This document shows, in pieces, positions 60,557 to 64,000 of a DNA stretch of 64,000 nt (position 1 is its first letter; every line of letters begins with the position of its first letter). The stretch is from positions 434,001 through 498,000 of the forward strand of contig NZ_JAVRHR010000002.1 in assembly GCF_031846445.1 (NCBI RefSeq), read 5' to 3'. The translations under genes and the position numbers were made by a program. Origin of the DNA: Croceitalea rosinachiae (GTDB lineage: Bacteria > Bacteroidota > Bacteroidia > Flavobacteriales > Flavobacteriaceae). The notes beneath the pieces were generated by a model, which did no database searches, was not told the DNA's origin, and was given only the letters and a program-made list of their open reading frames with translations.

Positions 60557-62521
60557 ATGTTAAGTAAAGTAAAATTATTCATTTTAACATTCTTCCTATC
60601 ATTAGGTTTTAATATTACCTATACTCAAACTTTAGACAGCGCAGAGGTTAATTTGTTGAGCGAATTTAAAGACGCTCAAAGTGCACCGCAAAAATTGGAA
60701 TTGTTTTTTGATATGCCTAACAGGTACGTTCAAGATTCAGCTTATGATTGGTTAGAGGTAGTTAATGTTTATCTCAATAGTTCGGAGATTACCAAAGATT
60801 CTTCGGCGATAAGCACCTATCGTGTCATGCAAGCGCAATTATACAAAGATATTGGTGATTATGATAAGAGTATCGCAATAGCAAAGGAGATTTACGCTAA
60901 GAAAGACAGTTTGAATAAAAGTACAACGGCTTTAGTGCTAACGCTGTTAGATGAGAATTATGGCAAACTTCAGATGTATGACAAACAGATTGAGACGCGA
61001 GAAGCGAAGAAGAACCTAGGTCTTACAGAAGGGGTGGCCTTTTATGATATTTATGCCAATATGGGCTTATATCGACAGGCTATGAAGCAATATATATTGG
61101 CGGTAAAACCTACAATATCTGATAATGACCATTTGGCCTTGGCACGACACCATAATATCGTAGGCAATTATTTGAGACTAGACAAATCTGCTCCAACAGC
61201 TATAACGGAATACAACAAGGCTAACGGGTTTTTAGAAGTTTTTATAAATGATATTTCTAAACAGAAGTCAGAGAAAGAAATCTTTGAAAGTGAATTTTTA
61301 AAAGCCGAAATTGAGGGGAATATAGGTAAGTCACACGTTTTGCTAAAAAACTATATAGAGGCTATTCCGCATTTAAAAGAAAGTATCGATGTACTTTCAG
61401 AATATAACAATGGTAAATATAAAGACCAAATTATAGACAACAGGCTTTACTTGGCAGAAGCACATCTTCAACTTGATAATAATAGGACGGCAAAGCGATT
61501 ACTAGAAGAATCATATGATGAGATGACCGTACAACAAGAGTTGAAGAGAAACCGTTTATTGGCTTATTATTACGATAAAATTGAGAGTTTCAAAAGTGCA
61601 TCAACATTTTATAAGCGTAATGAGCGTATTACTGATTCTTTAAAGGCTAATGAGCTCTCTATTTTAAAACAACAATTAGTTGCCATTGTTGGAACGTCAG
61701 ATTTAGAGAATTCAAGAAAATTGATTAACGAGCAAAAGTTGGCTAATGAAAAAATCAGAAGTGAAATTCAGGCCAAAGATGAGCGCATCAATTTGGTTTT
61801 CATATCATTGGTATTTACGCTTTTAGGATTTGCAGGACTTGTTTATGCATATTTAAAAAGTATAAAAAACCAACGTTTAATTGCTGAACAGAAGCATTTT
61901 ATTGAAAATTCTTTAAAAGAGAAGGAATCATTACTTAAGGAAATTCACCATAGGGTTAAGAATAACCTTCAAATGGTATCAAGTCTTTTAAGCCTACAGA
62001 CTAGAAATACGAAAAGTAAAGCAGCCATTGTAGCGCTTGAAGAAGGAAAAAGCAGGGTGAAGGCTATGGCTTTAATACACCAGAAATTATACCAGAATGA
62101 CGATCTTTCTGTAATTGAAATGCAGGGCTATATTGAAAGCCTAATCAATAGCGTACAATCTGTTTATAAAAAGGGTGGTCACAATATCAGTATTACAGTT
62201 GATGCAGAAGCTACTGAGCTAGATATTGATCGAGCTATTCCATTTGGTCTTATACTTAACGAATTAGTTTCCAATAGTTTTAAATACGCTTTTCCTGAAA
62301 GTGACGAGAACGGGAAAATTTATATTCATTTAAGAAAAAATGGAGAAGGGGGTTACTTTGAATATGCCGATAATGGTATAGGGCTTCCTGAGGATACTGA
62401 TGAACGTACCAACTCATCAATGGGACTGCGTCTTATCAATAGATTGGTAAATCAATTACAATCGAAACTGAATATTGATAAGACTAAAGAAGGAGTCCGT
62501 TTCTGGTTCAATTTTAAATAA
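60557..62521 (+). CDS. TPR sensor histidine kinase of the HisKA_2 type
   Basis: The 654-residue protein has a signal peptide (about 5-24), TPR-like repeats (about 85-370), one membrane helix (411-433), a coiled linker and a HisKA_2 domain with KEIHHRVKNNLQMVSSLL (461-478; phospho-acceptor in the HH pair), then a HATPase with NELVSNSFKYAFPE, DNGIGLP and a short SMGLRLI lid. It differs in kinase type from the two HisKA kinases at 39-44 kb. The LytTR regulator upstream is the likely partner. The stop abuts the stop of a convergent SDR gene. Confidence 0.92.
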   Translation: MLSKVKLFILTFFLSLGFNITYTQTLDSAEVNLLSEFKDAQSAPQKLELFFDMPNRYVQDSAYDWLEVVNVYLNSSEITKDSSAISTYRVMQAQLYKDIGDYDKSIAIAKEIYAKKDSLNKSTTALVLTLLDENYGKLQMYDKQIETREAKKNLGLTEGVAFYDIYANMGLYRQAMKQYILAVKPTISDNDHLALARHHNIVGNYLRLDKSAPTAITEYNKANGFLEVFINDISKQKSEKEIFESEFLKAEIEGNIGKSHVLLKNYIEAIPHLKESIDVLSEYNNGKYKDQIIDNRLYLAEAHLQLDNNRTAKRLLEESYDEMTVQQELKRNRLLAYYYDKIESFKSASTFYKRNERITDSLKANELSILKQQLVAIVGTSDLENSRKLINEQKLANEKIRSEIQAKDERINLVFISLVFTLLGFAGLVYAYLKSIKNQRLIAEQKHFIENSLKEKESLLKEIHHRVKNNLQMVSSLLSLQTRNTKSKAAIVALEEGKSRVKAMALIHQKLYQNDDLSVIEMQGYIESLINSVQSVYKKGGHNISITVDAEATELDIDRAIPFGLILNELVSNSFKYAFPESDENGKIYIHLRKNGEGGYFEYADNGIGLPEDTDERTNSSMGLRLINRLVNQLQSKLNIDKTKEGVRFWFNFK

Positions 62522-63316
62522 TTAACGGACCTGGCTTTTTAAGACCAGTTTATGTAAGAGTTTTGGAAAGAAGCGCTTTATAAATACTCCCTTTACTTCT
62601 TTGCCTCCAATATAAACTTCAAATTTTTCTTTCTTTATAGCGGTTATCATTTTGTTGCAAAAATTGGTCGTAGACAAACCATTTTGTGTAGCACTGTCAT
62701 TGCTTTCCTGTAAAGTCCCGTCTCCGGTTAAGGCACTTTTTGCAATATTTGTGTTCACAAAACCTGGGCATACCATAGTTACTCTTACTCCATGTTTTTC
62801 ATGTTCCATGCGCATAGCATCAAAGAACCCGTGCAATGCATGCTTAGCACCACAATAACCAGAACGATACGGAGATGAAAATTTGCCCATTAAACTGCTT
62901 ACTACTACATAATGCCCAGCGTTGTTTAACATGAAGTGTGGTAATATTGCCTTGCTCAAAGCTACGGTGCCCAAATAATCAATATCCATAATAGTTTTAT
63001 AGACACTAAAATCTGTTTCGGCAATTAAAGAGCGCTGGCTCACTCCAGCATTATTGATTTGGATATCCACTTTTCCAAACAGATCAATAGCTATCTCGAC
63101 ATAGGAGTCGGCTTTTTCAAATTCAATAATATCCAATGGAAGAATTTTTACATCCTTTGGATTCGAACATTGGTTTTTGACTTTTTCCAGAACTTCTTTT
63201 CTTCTGGCAGAGAGTATGAGTTTACAATTTCTTTTGCTAAGCTGATATGCCAATTCTTTCCCAATTCCGGAAGAGGCACCTGTGACCCAAATAACTTTAT
63301 CTTTCAATTTGTCCAT
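62522..63316 (-). CDS. Short-chain dehydrogenase/reductase
   Basis: The 264-residue protein is a classical SDR: TGASSGIG (12-19), NNAG near 88, Ser in VVSSLMGKF and the catalytic YCGAK near 154-158. The C-terminal extension with KRFFPKLLHKLVLKSQ is basic and hydrophobic and resembles the DHRS7/11-beta-like group that touches membranes. The substrate is unknown. It is divergent from menC across a 41-bp spacer. Confidence 0.9.
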   Translation of the reverse strand: MDKLKDKVIWVTGASSGIGKELAYQLSKRNCKLILSARRKEVLEKVKNQCSNPKDVKILPLDIIEFEKADSYVEIAIDLFGKVDIQINNAGVSQRSLIAETDFSVYKTIMDIDYLGTVALSKAILPHFMLNNAGHYVVVSSLMGKFSSPYRSGYCGAKHALHGFFDAMRMEHEKHGVRVTMVCPGFVNTNIAKSALTGDGTLQESNDSATQNGLSTTNFCNKMITAIKKEKFEVYIGGKEVKGVFIKRFFPKLLHKLVLKSQVR

Positions 63317-63357
63317 TTAAATGCTTTAACCCTAAAATATAACTAATTTCGTCAGGC

Positions 63358-64000
63358 ATGAAGGCCATTTGTAAAAAGTACATCTTAGATTTTAGAATAC
63401 CTAGTGGAACTTCTAGGGGTATACTTACCAAAAAAGAGACATGGTTTATTATCCTTAAAGAGAATGAGCGTATCGGAATTGGGGAATGTGGCATTTTAAG
63501 AGGGCTTAGTATTGATGATAGACCTGATTATGAAACCAAGTTAAGATGGACCTGCTCGAATATTCATATTGGTCTAGAAAAATTAATAGAGCAACTTCAA
63601 GATTTTCCTTCAATTCAATTTGGCTTGGAGCAGGCTTTTTTATCACTTAAATCAACAATTCCCTTTGAGTTATTTCCTTCCAGATTTACCCAAAATAATG
63701 CCGAAATAGCAATCAATGGATTAATTTGGATGGGTGAAAAGGATTTCATGTTAAGACAAATAAAGGATAAAATTACCCAAGGCTTCAAATGTATTAAGAT
63801 GAAGATAGGAGCCATTGATTTTGTTACAGAGTTACAACTTTTGGCAACGATTAGAGAAAATTTCGATAAAGATACCATTGAACTACGAGTCGATGCCAAT
63901 GGAGCTTTTAAACCTGAAGAAGCTTTAGTGAAATTAGAAAAATTGGCAGTATATGATTTACATTCCATAGAGCAGCCCATTAAACCGAAAAACTGGAGGG
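63358..64000 (+). CDS. menC: o-Succinylbenzoate synthase (cut by window edge)
   Basis: The frame opens at ATG 63358 and stays open to the window edge (214 residues). It is an enolase-superfamily enzyme: N-terminal capping domain (about 1-95), then the barrel with the lysines of KMKIG (about 147-151), metal-binding Asp in VDANGAF (near 179) and Glu in EQPI (near 204). MenC dehydrates SHCHC to o-succinylbenzoate. It lies near menF, menD and menA, which supports MenC over dipeptide epimerase. Confidence 0.9.
   Translation, partial: MKAICKKYILDFRIPSGTSRGILTKKETWFIILKENERIGIGECGILRGLSIDDRPDYETKLRWTCSNIHIGLEKLIEQLQDFPSIQFGLEQAFLSLKSTIPFELFPSRFTQNNAEIAINGLIWMGEKDFMLRQIKDKITQGFKCIKMKIGAIDFVTELQLLATIRENFDKDTIELRVDANGAFKPEEALVKLEKLAVYDLHSIEQPIKPKNWR

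Noticed and set aside
1..64000. CRISPR array, prophage, integrative element or insertion sequence
   Set aside because: No regularly spaced repeats, transposase, integrase or phage structural genes are seen; the gene content looks like ordinary chromosomal flavobacterial genes.

Overview
The window reads as a chromosomal segment of a marine-type member of the Flavobacteriaceae (Bacteroidota). The evidence is the low GC content, the absence of Shine-Dalgarno sequences, repeated TAnnTTTG -7 promoter boxes, a type IX secretion-like C-terminal domain, DUF4252/DUF2911/DUF2853/Lacal_2735 proteins, a bacillithiol gene (bshB1), a fused CcsBA cytochrome c assembly protein and a menaquinone pathway. I see no insertion sequence, prophage, CRISPR array or rRNA. 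One tRNA gene (His) is present.

Layout. 0-10 kb: the start of a lipoprotein gene, an ABC-F ATPase with one degenerate ATP site, a fasciclin protein, pheT, a thioredoxin-like lipoprotein and a two-gene leuA-leuB operon. 10-21 kb: a helical-repeat protein, an EamA transporter, a panB-lspA-rluA-DUF4252 run, a pirin/exported protein/Lacal_2735 group, an M20 amidohydrolase, and an SRPBCC-SDR-photolyase operon behind a promoter with an inverted repeat. 21-31 kb: a T9SS-type secreted protein, a DUF2911 protein, an operon of an exported PIG-L deacetylase, a 39-residue membrane protein and an SSS symporter, then MscS and a lipoprotein-Maf-KdsC-DUF2520 cluster. 31-45 kb: ccsBA, an M14 carboxypeptidase, a MATE exporter behind a structured leader with a 13-codon open frame, a PLP lyase coupled to bshB1, two tandem TPR histidine kinases, tRNA-His and an M28 peptidase.

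45-51 kb is a complete trans-4-hydroxy-L-proline catabolic set (epimerase, D-hydroxyproline dehydrogenase, deaminase, 2-oxoglutarate-semialdehyde dehydrogenase) divergent from an AraC regulator. 53-64 kb carries menaquinone genes (a hotdog thioesterase, menF, menD, menA and the start of menC) interleaved with DUF2853, CvfB-like and SPOR-like genes, and with a LytTR response regulator/HisKA_2 kinase pair. The pair is separated by a 527-bp spacer holding direct repeats and a possible short RNA.

The best candidates for something not described before are the MATE leader (35951-36066), the regulatory spacer between the two-component genes (60030-60556), the small membrane protein wedged between the deacetylase and the symporter (25115-25234), and the near-zero spacing of eight convergent gene pairs. 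None of these could be tested by database search here.
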